A stretch of DNA of 64,000 nucleotides from a virus, in the IMG/VR virus record IMGVR_UViG_3300047310_000412, positions 1-64,000 of that record. One strand, given 5' to 3'. The position numbers and the translations under genes are program-made. Under the pieces are notes generated by a model. The model saw only the letters and a list, made by a program, of their open reading frames with translations. It ran no database searches and was not told where the DNA came from. Positions within the stretch are counted from its first letter, which is position 1. Each line of letters starts with the position of its first letter. Shown here piece after piece: positions 47,677 to 55,632 of the stretch.

Positions 47677-47689
47677 GGAAATCGTTTCC
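47677..47689. promoter_or_regulatory. GGAAA-N3-TTTCC palindrome, copy 4
   Basis: GGAAATCGTTTCC, followed by GGTCCCAA as in copy 2. Confidence 0.65.
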
Positions 47690-47711
47690 GGTCCCAAGCG
47701 GGATAAAAGCG

Positions 47712-48179
47712 ATGAGCGGACATTTGATGACGGTGCCAGCGACAATCCGGCAGTTCACGCTCGCCGGGCTTGCGACGCTGACCCTCAAATCCACGCGGAC
47801 CGGCGCTCACTACACTTTCAAAGTGAAGCAAGCGCCGGCCGATGAGGCAACTGGTGAGGAGAAAGCCTTGTGGTTTGTCTCGGTGCTGGCCGACAGCGAT
47901 CGGTACATGTACGTGGGCTGCATCGCTGGCGCTGCCGAGAATTTCAAGCTGACCGGCGGCAGCAAATTCACCGAGGCCGCCGGTTGCACCAAGGCATGGC
48001 GGTATTTCTGGGCGGGCATCCAGACCGGCGTCGTCAAGCCGGAACTCGAGATAAGACACGAAGGAAGATGCGGCCGGTGCGGCCGGGAACTGACCACACC
48101 CGAGAGCGTGGATACCGGGTTCGGTCCGGAATGCGCGGATCGGTTGGGAATACCCTGGATGACGCGGGAGGATGCATGA
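47712..48179 (+). CDS. DUF6011-like zinc protein
   Basis: Encodes 155 residues. A beta-rich N-domain of about 115 residues (TLAGLATLTLKSTRTGAHYT) is followed by the C-terminal motif CGRCGRELTTPESVDTGFGP-x-C, the DUF6011 zinc unit found in many phage proteins. Fourth member of the palindrome-controlled promoters. ATGA overlap with the next gene. Function unknown. Confidence 0.7.
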   Translation: MSGHLMTVPATIRQFTLAGLATLTLKSTRTGAHYTFKVKQAPADEATGEEKALWFVSVLADSDRYMYVGCIAGAAENFKLTGGSKFTEAAGCTKAWRYFWAGIQTGVVKPELEIRHEGRCGRCGRELTTPESVDTGFGPECADRLGIPWMTREDA

Positions 48180-48451
48180 CAGTGGAACACACACCAGAAC
48201 AACAGGACATCATTCGACGCATCGGCGACGTGAACAAGCGGATCGATGAAGTAGCTGCGGAACATCGCGCTCTACAAGCCGCAGAGGCGCGCAAGCTATC
48301 CGACGCCGCACACGCCTTGAACGATGTCGGACAAGCCTTAGTCGATATAACGCGCGCCTTGACCGATGCCATAAATCGATCCGAGGAAATGCACCGCCTG
48401 TGTCGGCAACACGGCGATCTGTTTCGTGAATACCTCGACACTCTGCTGTAG
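48176..48451 (+). CDS. Coiled-coil small protein
   Basis: Encodes 91 residues, a single charged helix over most of its length (IIRRIGDVNKRIDEVAAEHR, then SDAAHALNDVGQALVDITRA). Likely oligomerises. Function unknown. Confidence 0.55.
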   Translation: MTVEHTPEQQDIIRRIGDVNKRIDEVAAEHRALQAAEARKLSDAAHALNDVGQALVDITRALTDAINRSEEMHRLCRQHGDLFREYLDTLL

Positions 48452-48460
48452 GACAATGTC

Positions 48461-48979
48461 ATGACCACATTAACCCTGGACCAGCTAGTCGATAGCGGCG
48501 TCGCCCACGCACGCCATATCCTCTTGAAAAAGCGCGCGAAGCAGCTAGAGGCGTTCTACACGCTGATCACCGAGGATAACGAGATGATCCTGCTGCCCTG
48601 CACGTTTCAGAACGATTTCGAGAAGGACGTGACGGTCGCGACAGTCAAGGCTACGGCGCTGTTGACCCACGCGGTTATGGCACTTTATGTCAACGAAGGC
48701 TGGATGGTGAAACTGCCGCCGCCTCTCAGCCCGTGGCATGCCAAGCGGCAGATGGAGAATTTGCCGAAACCGTCTGAAAGTCCCGATCGGATCGAGATTG
48801 TCCAGGCGCTGGCGACCGATGGTACTACTGTCAAATCGCGGTGCTTACAGATGGTTCGCGACAAACCGGGTGGTAAACTAATCGCACTCGTCCCGATGGC
48901 ACAACCCGACGAAGGCACCAAATATCAAGGCAGGATGATCGACGGGCTGCTCCCGCCGAGAAAGGAAGCGACATCATGA
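48461..48979 (+). CDS. Hypothetical protein
   Basis: Encodes 172 residues of mixed alpha/beta sequence (EAFYTLITEDNEMILLPCTF; ALLTHAVMALYVNEGWMVKL). No family recognised. Overlaps the next gene by ATGA. Confidence 0.6.
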   Translation: MTTLTLDQLVDSGVAHARHILLKKRAKQLEAFYTLITEDNEMILLPCTFQNDFEKDVTVATVKATALLTHAVMALYVNEGWMVKLPPPLSPWHAKRQMENLPKPSESPDRIEIVQALATDGTTVKSRCLQMVRDKPGGKLIALVPMAQPDEGTKYQGRMIDGLLPPRKEATS

Positions 48980-49584
48980 ACAAAGATTTGTCCCGGCTGA
49001 GCATGGCCGAGGAACTGTGGCTCTGGCGCATCCGCCAGCCCAGCATGCCGCGACCGGGAAGTACCTTCCGGCGTAACGACATGACGCGCGGCGAGGCCGC
49101 GAAGTTTCTCGGCATGTCGCTGGAGCGCTACAAGAGCCTGGAAGCCGGCAAACGCATCAACATGGCGATCGAGGAACTGCCGTCGCTGGCGTTCCTGCGC
49201 ATGCCGCGTCCCGAGATGTCACTGCGCGAGCAGTTGATCCTGGCACGGCAACGATCGGGTCTTTTCATCCGTCAGCTAGCCCTCGAATACGGCATGTCGC
49301 ACACGCGATTGCTGACGCATGAGGACATGGGAGCGCGGCGGCTGATTGACTTCTGGTCAGCAAAGGGCTTCCACGGCTGGAACATGCCGGAAGAAGCCAT
49401 TGTGCGGCCAGTGGAACCACCGGTTCGAACACCGCCACCCCCGCCGAGCCTGCCGATCCGTCGCGGCGTCCTCATGACGGAACCGGAACCGGCGGTTCGA
49501 CCGCGACCGATGCTAATCCGGCGCGGGGCTGTAGTGCCGCCGCCGCCCCCCACGCGGCCGGTGCTGCTGCGCCGCAGCGCCTAA
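48976..49584 (+). CDS. Helix-turn-helix protein with Pro/Arg-rich tail
   Basis: Encodes 202 residues. MTRGEAAKFLGMSLERYKSLEAGKR near 36-60 is a good XRE-type HTH, and LREQLILARQRSGLFIRQLALEYGMSHTRLLTHE near 83-116 may be a second. The tail from about 145 contains repeated Pro-rich and IRRG/LRRS segments. A DNA-binding regulator is likely; target unknown. Confidence 0.65.
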   Translation: MNKDLSRLSMAEELWLWRIRQPSMPRPGSTFRRNDMTRGEAAKFLGMSLERYKSLEAGKRINMAIEELPSLAFLRMPRPEMSLREQLILARQRSGLFIRQLALEYGMSHTRLLTHEDMGARRLIDFWSAKGFHGWNMPEEAIVRPVEPPVRTPPPPPSLPIRRGVLMTEPEPAVRPRPMLIRRGAVVPPPPPTRPVLLRRSA

Positions 49585-49782
49585 GGGTATAGAGGATACG
49601 GCAGACCAAATCCCTTACTGGCGAGTTCCTGTCGTGCTGTTTCCCTGTCTCCCCCGCCGACGACAAGCTGGGCTGGGGGAGGCAAAACCCTTCACCAGTG
49701 GTGAACAGCACAACGCGTGCAGCCGTGCGGCCCCAAAGGACAGGATGCAGGGGCCACTTGGAATGGTTCAAAGGAGCGCTCA
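49585..49782 (+). other. Intergenic region
   Basis: About 200 bp without a convincing gene. GGGTATAGAG at 49585-49594 resembles the GGGGTATA motif with one G fewer. A run of C/G-rich sequence follows; no clear hairpin stands out. Confidence 0.3.
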
Positions 49783-50322
49783 ATGGGCACAAAAGCAGAG
49801 CCATCAGTCTATGATTGCTGGGCAAAGGCCGAGGATGACGAGGAGATGTTCATCCTCCTGGGCCGTGACCGGCACGCGGCAGCGCTGGTGCGGCTATGGG
49901 CCGAGATGCGCGAGCGCGAAGGCGAAGACCCGATGGTGGTCGAGGAGGCACGCGAATGCGCCGATCGGCTGGAAGAGCAAGCGCGGGCGCTGGGCAAGCC
50001 GGTGATGAACCTAGAGAGCCTCGTCATGTTCGCCACCACGCTGCGCCAGGAGAAGGAAGAGGCAGCGGCGACAGCGGCCGTGCCGGCCGCTCCCACCGGC
50101 ACCTATGCGCTGGCGGAACAGGAGATTGTCATGGTGGGACATGGCGGTGCGGCGAAACTCGTCCGCATTTTCCCCCCTGACGCCGAAAACGACGCAGTAC
50201 GCGGCAAGGCCAATGTCCTCTTCCCGCGTTCGAACGGCCCGGTGACGGTCGATCTCATCCAACTACGCCGGGCGATGCCCGAGGAAGTCGAAGCGTATCG
50301 ACTGGCCGGCGGACGCCTCTAA
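49783..50322 (+). CDS. Hypothetical protein
   Basis: Encodes 179 residues from the ATG after AAAGGAGCGC. Helical acidic N-half (EMFILLGRDRHAAALVRLWA, then EEARECADRLEEQARALG) and a beta-rich C-half. No family recognised. An AP2-type remnant follows in the same frame after the stop. Confidence 0.6.
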   Translation: MGTKAEPSVYDCWAKAEDDEEMFILLGRDRHAAALVRLWAEMREREGEDPMVVEEARECADRLEEQARALGKPVMNLESLVMFATTLRQEKEEAAATAAVPAAPTGTYALAEQEIVMVGHGGAAKLVRIFPPDAENDAVRGKANVLFPRSNGPVTVDLIQLRRAMPEEVEAYRLAGGRL

Positions 50323-50480
50323 TGCTGTCGCGGGGAAGGTCGCTGGTTAGCACAGATAAACCGCTGCTATGTCGGCCTCTTCGACACTGCCGAGGAAGCT
50401 GCACGGGCCTATGACCAAGCGGTAATCGCAGTCCACGGCGAATTTGCTTACTTGAACTTTGGGAGGCCAAAATCTTTTTA
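50323..50480 (+). pseudogene. Remnant of an AP2-domain homing endonuclease
   Basis: In frame directly after the upstream stop, the sequence reads [20 protein letters not shown], then AARAYDQAV...HGEFAYLNF and a stop. This is the AP2 DNA-binding unit (WxAxI..YxGxFxTxEEAAxAYDxAAxxxxGEFAxLNF) that follows the HNH domain in many phage homing endonucleases. No HNH part and no start codon are present, so this looks like a leftover from a lost mobile endonuclease. Confidence 0.7.
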
Positions 50481-51479
50481 ATGGATACCATAGCCAACGC
50501 GGCGATGATGGTCAGGACCGCGCGTCTGCCGAATGATCCGCTGCTCAAAATCTTCCCCGCGATCGATCAGAAGCTGCGCGGCACGCCGCGCTTCCTGCTC
50601 GATGAGAACGCGATCCACACCGCTGTCGAATTAACTCTCGGACGCCCCAAAGTGCTCTTGGAGGCGATGCGACATCTGCGCATCCCCTACCGGCGGCTTT
50701 GGGTCGAATGGCCGGAAAGCGGCCGGGCGAAGCTGCGCGAGGAATTTGGCGACCAAGGCTATATCGGCCCGGACCGGCCGCTCCCCGAGCGGCTGGGCTT
50801 CCTGCTCGAATGCGACGAGAGCGGGCGTAAGGGTCAGGTCACCTGGATTTGGACATCACCCGAACACGAGGAGCTAGGCGGCAGCTTCCCCAATGTCGGC
50901 GCAATCTCGCCTTATTTCGATCTGGACAGTCAGACCGCGCAGCCCTCGATCCGGATCGAGGGCTTCCTGCGCGGCAATCTCTGCCGTCTGTGGAAAGATA
51001 ACCCAATACAGACCGAGGCGCTTTTCGACATCTGGCGCACCGCCGAGCACCGCCCCAGCGACTGGGGCTACGAATACATCACGACGATCGCCGGCCAGGG
51101 AGCCAGTGTCGAGCACGCGATTGCCAATATGTGGGCGGACGTATACGGCGAGTACATCATCATCTGGGCGGTCATGCTGCTGCTCACGTCGAGCCGCAAG
51201 ACGGTGGACTACCGGCCGGTGGACCGGTCGCGGATTAACAAGCTGCGCCAAAAGCGCAAGCAGTTCCCGCTCTTCGACCACACCGAAGTTATCATGCATC
51301 TCGGCCAGCACAGCCTCCAGGGGCAGCGTCGCCAGCCACTGAACTTCAAGCGTAAGCCTCCGCGCATCCACGTAGTGTCGAGCTTCCTCAACCGTCGCGG
51401 CGACAAGCACTGGGTCGTCGCGCCATTCATGCGCGGATCGGGCGATACGATCCACCGACAAATCAAAGTTCGAGCTTGA
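50481..51479 (+). CDS. Hypothetical protein, paralogue of the protein at 46362
   Basis: Encodes 332 residues. RFLLDENAIHTAVELTLGRP and IPYRRLWVEW correspond to the matching segments of the protein at 46362, and RIHVVSSFLNRRGDKHWVVA resembles its HYVLGHWR region. The ribosome site before the ATG is weak, perhaps because the AP2 remnant disturbed the upstream sequence. Function unknown. Confidence 0.65.
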   Translation: MDTIANAAMMVRTARLPNDPLLKIFPAIDQKLRGTPRFLLDENAIHTAVELTLGRPKVLLEAMRHLRIPYRRLWVEWPESGRAKLREEFGDQGYIGPDRPLPERLGFLLECDESGRKGQVTWIWTSPEHEELGGSFPNVGAISPYFDLDSQTAQPSIRIEGFLRGNLCRLWKDNPIQTEALFDIWRTAEHRPSDWGYEYITTIAGQGASVEHAIANMWADVYGEYIIIWAVMLLLTSSRKTVDYRPVDRSRINKLRQKRKQFPLFDHTEVIMHLGQHSLQGQRRQPLNFKRKPPRIHVVSSFLNRRGDKHWVVAPFMRGSGDTIHRQIKVRA

Positions 51480-51504
51480 ACTTTGGGGCAGTATCCTCTA
51501 TATG
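51476..51504 (+). promoter_or_regulatory. Class A promoter
   Basis: TTGAAC, 17 bp, TATATG; overlaps the stop of the preceding gene. A look-alike -35 (TTGAACTTTGGG) also occurs at 50453. Confidence 0.65.
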
Positions 51505-51538
51505 GCACGGCACGATCAAACGGGGAAAGGAAACAACC

Positions 51539-51745
51539 GTGTCACTCGTTGATGTTGCTCGCCGGATAAGAACACCAAACCTACTGATGGACATAAAACT
51601 TGTCGCTGACAAGCTGGACATCATGCTTGAAGATGACGCTGACGACCTCCGCAACCATATCTCGCAAGCAGACCAATCAAAAATACGTGCAGCCCTGGCT
51701 GAACTGTCGGCCCGGATCGACGCGGTAACAGCCCAAATGCCATGA
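51539..51745 (+). CDS. Small helical protein (GTG start)
   Basis: Encodes 68 residues from GTG after GGAAAGGAAAC. Two amphipathic helices (VADKLDIMLEDDADDLRNHI and IRAALAELSARIDAVTAQ). Function unknown. Confidence 0.55.
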   Translation: MSLVDVARRIRTPNLLMDIKLVADKLDIMLEDDADDLRNHISQADQSKIRAALAELSARIDAVTAQMP

Positions 51746-51756
51746 GGGGGGGCAAA

Positions 51757-52050
51757 ATGGCAGAACTCAGTGGTAGCGAAATCCGTCTCAGCAGCGGCGT
51801 GGTAGCCATCATGGCTGAAGGCGGAACGGTAACCGTGGTCGAGGCATCGGCAGAGGCCGAGACCAAATTCTATTTCAGGATGACGGTTACCCATAAGAAC
51901 GATATCGGCAAGGCTCGCCCCTTGGGGATCAAGCCAACCCAGGCATGCTCTGCCGATTACGACATCCTCATCGCTTTTCTAAAGCAGCTTGAAAATTGCG
52001 ACTACGTCATGACCAATCTTGAGCGCGTTTCCGGCAGCATGCCGGCGTAA
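51757..52050 (+). CDS. Hypothetical beta-rich protein
   Basis: Encodes 97 residues behind GAGGGGGG; an ATG at 51742 overlapping the previous stop is an alternative. Strand-rich first half (SGVVAIMAEGGTVTVVEASA). Last gene of the plus-strand block. Confidence 0.55.
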   Translation: MAELSGSEIRLSSGVVAIMAEGGTVTVVEASAEAETKFYFRMTVTHKNDIGKARPLGIKPTQACSADYDILIAFLKQLENCDYVMTNLERVSGSMPA

Positions 52051-52178
52051 AGGCATAGCCGAGGCCGTGCTAGTGCGGCGCGAGGCTAGGGGGCCGATCG
52101 GGGGAGGGGAACCATAGGACATGCGCGATGTCCTCCCCGTCGAAACCGGTCGGCTCCCGGCGCTTTCAATCCAAAAAT

Positions 52179-52227
52179 GCAAAAGCGGACAAGCGGACAG
52201 ATTTTGGCCGCTTTTGCAGCTTTTTTT
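52179..52227 (+). terminator. Intrinsic terminator of the plus block
   Basis: GCAAAAGCGG and CCGCTTTTGC are perfect 10-bp arms with a 19-nt loop, followed three bases later by seven T. Confidence 0.85.
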
Positions 52228-52270
52228 GCGGCCATTTCGGCATATTATCCATAATTCTCAATGCTCTAAC

Positions 52271-52321
52271 ATAATTGGCCGGCGGCAACTAATTGTGGCC
52301 CCGTTTAACGTAATTATGGCC
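52271..52321. repeat. Three 20-bp-phased AATT-GGCC repeats
   Basis: ATAATTGGCC, AATTGTGGCC and TAATTATGGCC start at 52271, 52291 and 52311, so the phase is exactly 20 bp. Iteron-like or protein-binding array. Confidence 0.45.
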
Positions 52322-52455
52322 AACTGAGCAATTTCAAGCGGTTACGGCTCGCCGAAGTCGCGATGCTTGCATCGTTACCGGCGATGACAAACCGTGACAC
52401 ATCGCGACACATGAGGCCGCCGGCCAAAAAGCCTCTAGGAAGCCCGTAGACGCAA

Positions 52456-52496
52456 AAAGGGGGCCGCAAGCTGGTAATCACCAGCCGGCCCCCTTT
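52456..52496 (-). terminator. Terminator of the minus tail operon
   Basis: AAAGGGGGCCG/CGGCCCCCTTT with inner GCTGGT/ACCAGC arms; on the minus strand it runs into five T. It may also work on the plus strand. Confidence 0.85.
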
Positions 52497-52530
52497 CGCT
52501 TACCAGCAGCCTGCCTGCGCGGGCGCTGGC

Positions 52531-52839
52531 CTATTTCGGCGGTGCCGGATCGGGCGGGACGACAGCCGCGCCCGAATGATGCGGCGTCACGTGGCGGTGA
52601 TAGGACGCCGGATGCTTCGAATAGGAATGATACGAGTGATAGTAGTGGTGGTGGATCACGTAGTAGTGGTGCCAGCGCCCATGATGATGCTCGCGATACG
52701 GCGGCGGGTTCGGGACGGGCGTGTCCTCGATTACCGTTGGCGCGGGCGGGATGGCCGCAATGGGTACAGGTGCGGGAGGCGGCGGTTCCGCACAGGCCGC
52801 CAATGCGGCGCAGGCAGCAAGCAAGAGAACGCGGCGCAT
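52531..52839 (-). CDS. His/Tyr-rich lipoprotein
   Basis: Encodes 102 residues. MRRVLLLAACAALAAC is a lipoprotein signal peptide with lipobox Cys at 16, followed by a Pro-rich spacer and a dense His/Tyr region (HHHGRWHHYYVIHHHYYHSY) that could bind metal ions. Being last in the tail operon it could also be linked to lysis or to adsorption, but no spanin partner is seen. The membrane-anchored product would sit in the host envelope. Confidence 0.7.
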   Translation of the reverse strand: MRRVLLLAACAALAACAEPPPPAPVPIAAIPPAPTVIEDTPVPNPPPYREHHHGRWHHYYVIHHHYYHSYHSYSKHPASYHRHVTPHHSGAAVVPPDPAPPK

Positions 52840-52849
52840 GGCGGCCTCC

Positions 52850-53455
52850 TTAGGCAGGACGGGAGTTCAGCACGGGTCTTGTCGGTGCCGCCGACGCCGC
52901 TGCGGGTTCCTGGCCCGGTGGTGTCATCGGAGGAGGATGCGGCGCGTATTCCGGAACCGGCGGATACAGTTCCATCGGCGGCACGTCGCTATCCGGCAGC
53001 ACATGACTTGGCGGCAACGGCGGCGGTACGAAAGGCGGCATGGTAGGCATCGGCGGCCGGGCCGGCGGCATGGTAATCGGCGGCGGTGTGTATGTCGGGA
53101 TCGGTGTACCCATTTCCGCTGACGCCCGCGCTGACGGCGGCGGCAGCGGCGGATGGGCCGATCCGGTGTAGGTGTAGCCCCAAGCCTCGAGTTCAGCGAT
53201 CAGCAAAGCCTGCTGGCCTTCGAGCGCGGTAATGATATTGGCAAGCGCGGTAGGATCGCTGATCGCCGGATACAATTCGACGCGGGTCGCTACCGGCAAT
53301 GTCCCTTCGGACTGATCGGCGGGCGGCACCGGGGGCGCACTGACACCGATCGCAAAGACCGTCGAACCGGCTTTGAGCGACGCAATCGCCCGCTCGATAT
53401 CAGCAAGCTGTCGCTGCGTGTCGGCTGCATCGGGTATCTCATTGATATCGGGCAT
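52850..53455 (-). CDS. Pro-rich structural protein, paralogue family of 59710 and 59988
   Basis: Encodes 201 residues. The N-terminus (MPDINEIPDAADTQRQLADI, then ERAIASLKAG) shares its layout with the proteins at 59710 and 59988, and the second half is strongly Pro-rich. The stop codon of the fibre gene upstream overlaps its ATG. Probably a small virion or assembly partner of the fibres; no family recognised. Confidence 0.6.
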   Translation of the reverse strand: MPDINEIPDAADTQRQLADIERAIASLKAGSTVFAIGVSAPPVPPADQSEGTLPVATRVELYPAISDPTALANIITALEGQQALLIAELEAWGYTYTGSAHPPLPPPSARASAEMGTPIPTYTPPPITMPPARPPMPTMPPFVPPPLPPSHVLPDSDVPPMELYPPVPEYAPHPPPMTPPGQEPAAASAAPTRPVLNSRPA

Positions 53456-55623
53456 TATGCTCTCCCTTCTAGGGCTTCAACTTTTGCCGCCAGTTCTCTC
53501 ACCGCATTGACCAAGGCATACAGCACGGGCGTTGCCTCGATCCCCTTAAATCCTTCGGGCGCACCTTCATGCGTGCGAATAAGTTCCGGCATCAGTTCCT
53601 CGACTTCATCCGCAACCAGCCCGATCTGAGTTTTTCCATCATCGACGGTTGGCGACACACCGTTGTACTGAAAGCGGCGCGGCTTCAGCTTGCGGATCAC
53701 GTCAAGACCGGGTCGGTAGTCCTCGATATTTTTCTTGAGCCGCCGTTCCGAATAATTGACCCACATTTGGCCGTTCTGCTTATAGCCTTCACCGGCATTG
53801 GCGATTTGGAATAAACCGGGAGCGGTAAAACTAACGTCGAATAGACTGCCGGTGCCTACCGCACCAGTCATCCACGACACGAAATACCCGCCGGCCATAT
53901 AAAAACCTTCTAGCCCCTGCCCTATCCGCGTGGCCATGGGTCTCGGAGTGTAAGATTGCTTACCGACATAGTAGATAATTCCATCCAGCAGGCTCATTTC
54001 GGCATTCGGTCCGCCGATCCAGGTATAGCCGGCCACAGAGCAAGCACCGGAAATGTAAGCATTGGCTCCCACTGTGATATAACCAGTGTAGGTCGAGCCG
54101 CCAATCCAGCAGCCACCGTTGTCTTGAATGTAGTTGGTGATGACCGCGCTGTTAGTGACCACATTGCCATTGCAACTGAGCGTGCCTGCCGCATAAATAC
54201 TTCCTGCACTGTTTATATAATTATCGGCCTGGATAGCCCCACCCGTGCGGAAATTACCGCCAAAATACAGCCAGCCATTACCAAGATCATAGATACCGGG
54301 CTGACCACCGATCAAAAGCTGTCCGCTTACACGAATATTGCTACTGGCCTGAACTTCACCCGCTGACCAGATATTGCCGCTGGAAACACTGAGGCCGTTG
54401 TAAATATTGGCACTGCCGTAAACGGTCAGCCCGCCGCTAACCGACATGTTGCTTTGGGCGCTGACTGGACCAAAGAAAAAGGCACCGCCGTTCATATCGA
54501 TTTCAAAACGGATCGCACCGCCGGTCTCGTCGGCAATGGAAAAGAGACCGCTGTTCAGACAGCCGACAGACCAGTCGCGCGTGCCGCCGCTGACATAACG
54601 CGTGCGGGCATAAAAGCCGTGATCGGCGTAAACTTGCCATGGGTCATTGCCGCCGGGGATATAGGCCCGGCCGCCGCCATTGAGATAGCCAATGGCATTG
54701 GAGATAAACTGCCCGAGCACATTGAAGTTGTTGTGAGCGTAAATCCAGCCTGCCGTGTAGATATGCGTGTCGGTGACCGTACCCCCACCAAGCTGCAAGA
54801 TATTGCCTGAAGCGGAAAGCCCCAGCACGGCCCGCGCTTGACCGCCATTGTCACGGCAGTAGAAGAAGTTATTATTGCCGGTGACGACATTGCCGCTGGA
54901 CCACACCGAGTTGCCGCCGACATCGGCAAAGACCGTCGCATTGCCGCCGATATGAACCGCGTTGTCGGAAAGGAAGCCGACGATCGGCCGCGCACTGCCG
55001 CCTGTGTCCCGCCCCGAATAATAGATATTATTGCCGATCAGCGGTGTGCCGTTGAAGATCACATAGGGTGCGGTGCCGTCGTTGATGTAGACGTTGTTGT
55101 CGCTGCCCTTGAGGATGAGACCGCGCGCCGTGCCTCCCGTGTCCTTACCGTAATACCACGTGCTGTTGGACAGCACCGTCGAGATGCCCGGCTGGAAATA
55201 GATGGTGCCCACCATCGTACCGCCCGCGAGAGGTAGGTACGCGCCCAAGTTCGGGCCGGCGGGGATCAGCGCCTCGACAAAGGCCGAAAGCGCGTTCTGA
55301 AATTCGGTGATCCAGTTGATCTGGCTCCCATCATCGGGGATGTAGATATTGCTCTGGTTGCTGATCCACTGGCAGAGGCTCGACGCGACAAACGTCCCCT
55401 GCCGCAAAGCACGGTTGTTAAAGCCCGAAACCGCCAGTCCCGGCAGATTGCCGGTGCCTAAGAGCGGGTCGGTAAAGTAAGCCGGCAAGGCTTCCAGATT
55501 GGCTCCTACCCCCAATGCGACCGATTTGAAGTCGGTGCCGGGACCGGCCAGCGGATTGACGCCGGGACCGGCTAGCCGATTTACGTCGTGACCATTGCCC
55601 GCGCCGTTCGAGATATCAGCCAT
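53455..55623 (-). CDS. Tail fibre with C-terminal S74 intramolecular chaperone
   Basis: Encodes 722 residues. The N-terminus is a short attachment region (with FKSVALGVGANLEALPAYFT), the long middle is Gly/Asn/Ser-rich repeated beta sequence, and the C-terminal 115 residues are a Pe­ptidase_S74 domain: YSERRLKKNI (Ser-Lys catalytic region), LKPRRFQYNG and IGLVADEVEEL. S74 domains help trimers fold and then cut themselves off. It would recognise the host surface. The shaft repeats differ from those of the fibre at 60599, so the receptors may differ. Confidence 0.9.
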   Translation of the reverse strand: MADISNGAGNGHDVNRLAGPGVNPLAGPGTDFKSVALGVGANLEALPAYFTDPLLGTGNLPGLAVSGFNNRALRQGTFVASSLCQWISNQSNIYIPDDGSQINWITEFQNALSAFVEALIPAGPNLGAYLPLAGGTMVGTIYFQPGISTVLSNSTWYYGKDTGGTARGLILKGSDNNVYINDGTAPYVIFNGTPLIGNNIYYSGRDTGGSARPIVGFLSDNAVHIGGNATVFADVGGNSVWSSGNVVTGNNNFFYCRDNGGQARAVLGLSASGNILQLGGGTVTDTHIYTAGWIYAHNNFNVLGQFISNAIGYLNGGGRAYIPGGNDPWQVYADHGFYARTRYVSGGTRDWSVGCLNSGLFSIADETGGAIRFEIDMNGGAFFFGPVSAQSNMSVSGGLTVYGSANIYNGLSVSSGNIWSAGEVQASSNIRVSGQLLIGGQPGIYDLGNGWLYFGGNFRTGGAIQADNYINSAGSIYAAGTLSCNGNVVTNSAVITNYIQDNGGCWIGGSTYTGYITVGANAYISGACSVAGYTWIGGPNAEMSLLDGIIYYVGKQSYTPRPMATRIGQGLEGFYMAGGYFVSWMTGAVGTGSLFDVSFTAPGLFQIANAGEGYKQNGQMWVNYSERRLKKNIEDYRPGLDVIRKLKPRRFQYNGVSPTVDDGKTQIGLVADEVEELMPELIRTHEGAPEGFKGIEATPVLYALVNAVRELAAKVEALEGRA

Positions 55624-55632
55624 CGGTATCCC

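Larger units (their letters stand above)
52051..52530. other. Convergent intergenic region
   Basis: About 480 bp between the plus and minus blocks. No gene fits. It holds a terminator for each direction, an AT-rich stretch with 20-bp-phased AATT...GGCC repeats, a CGATGC-TT-GCATCG hairpin near 52361, and two GCGACACAT-like words near 52395-52415. Confidence 0.5.
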
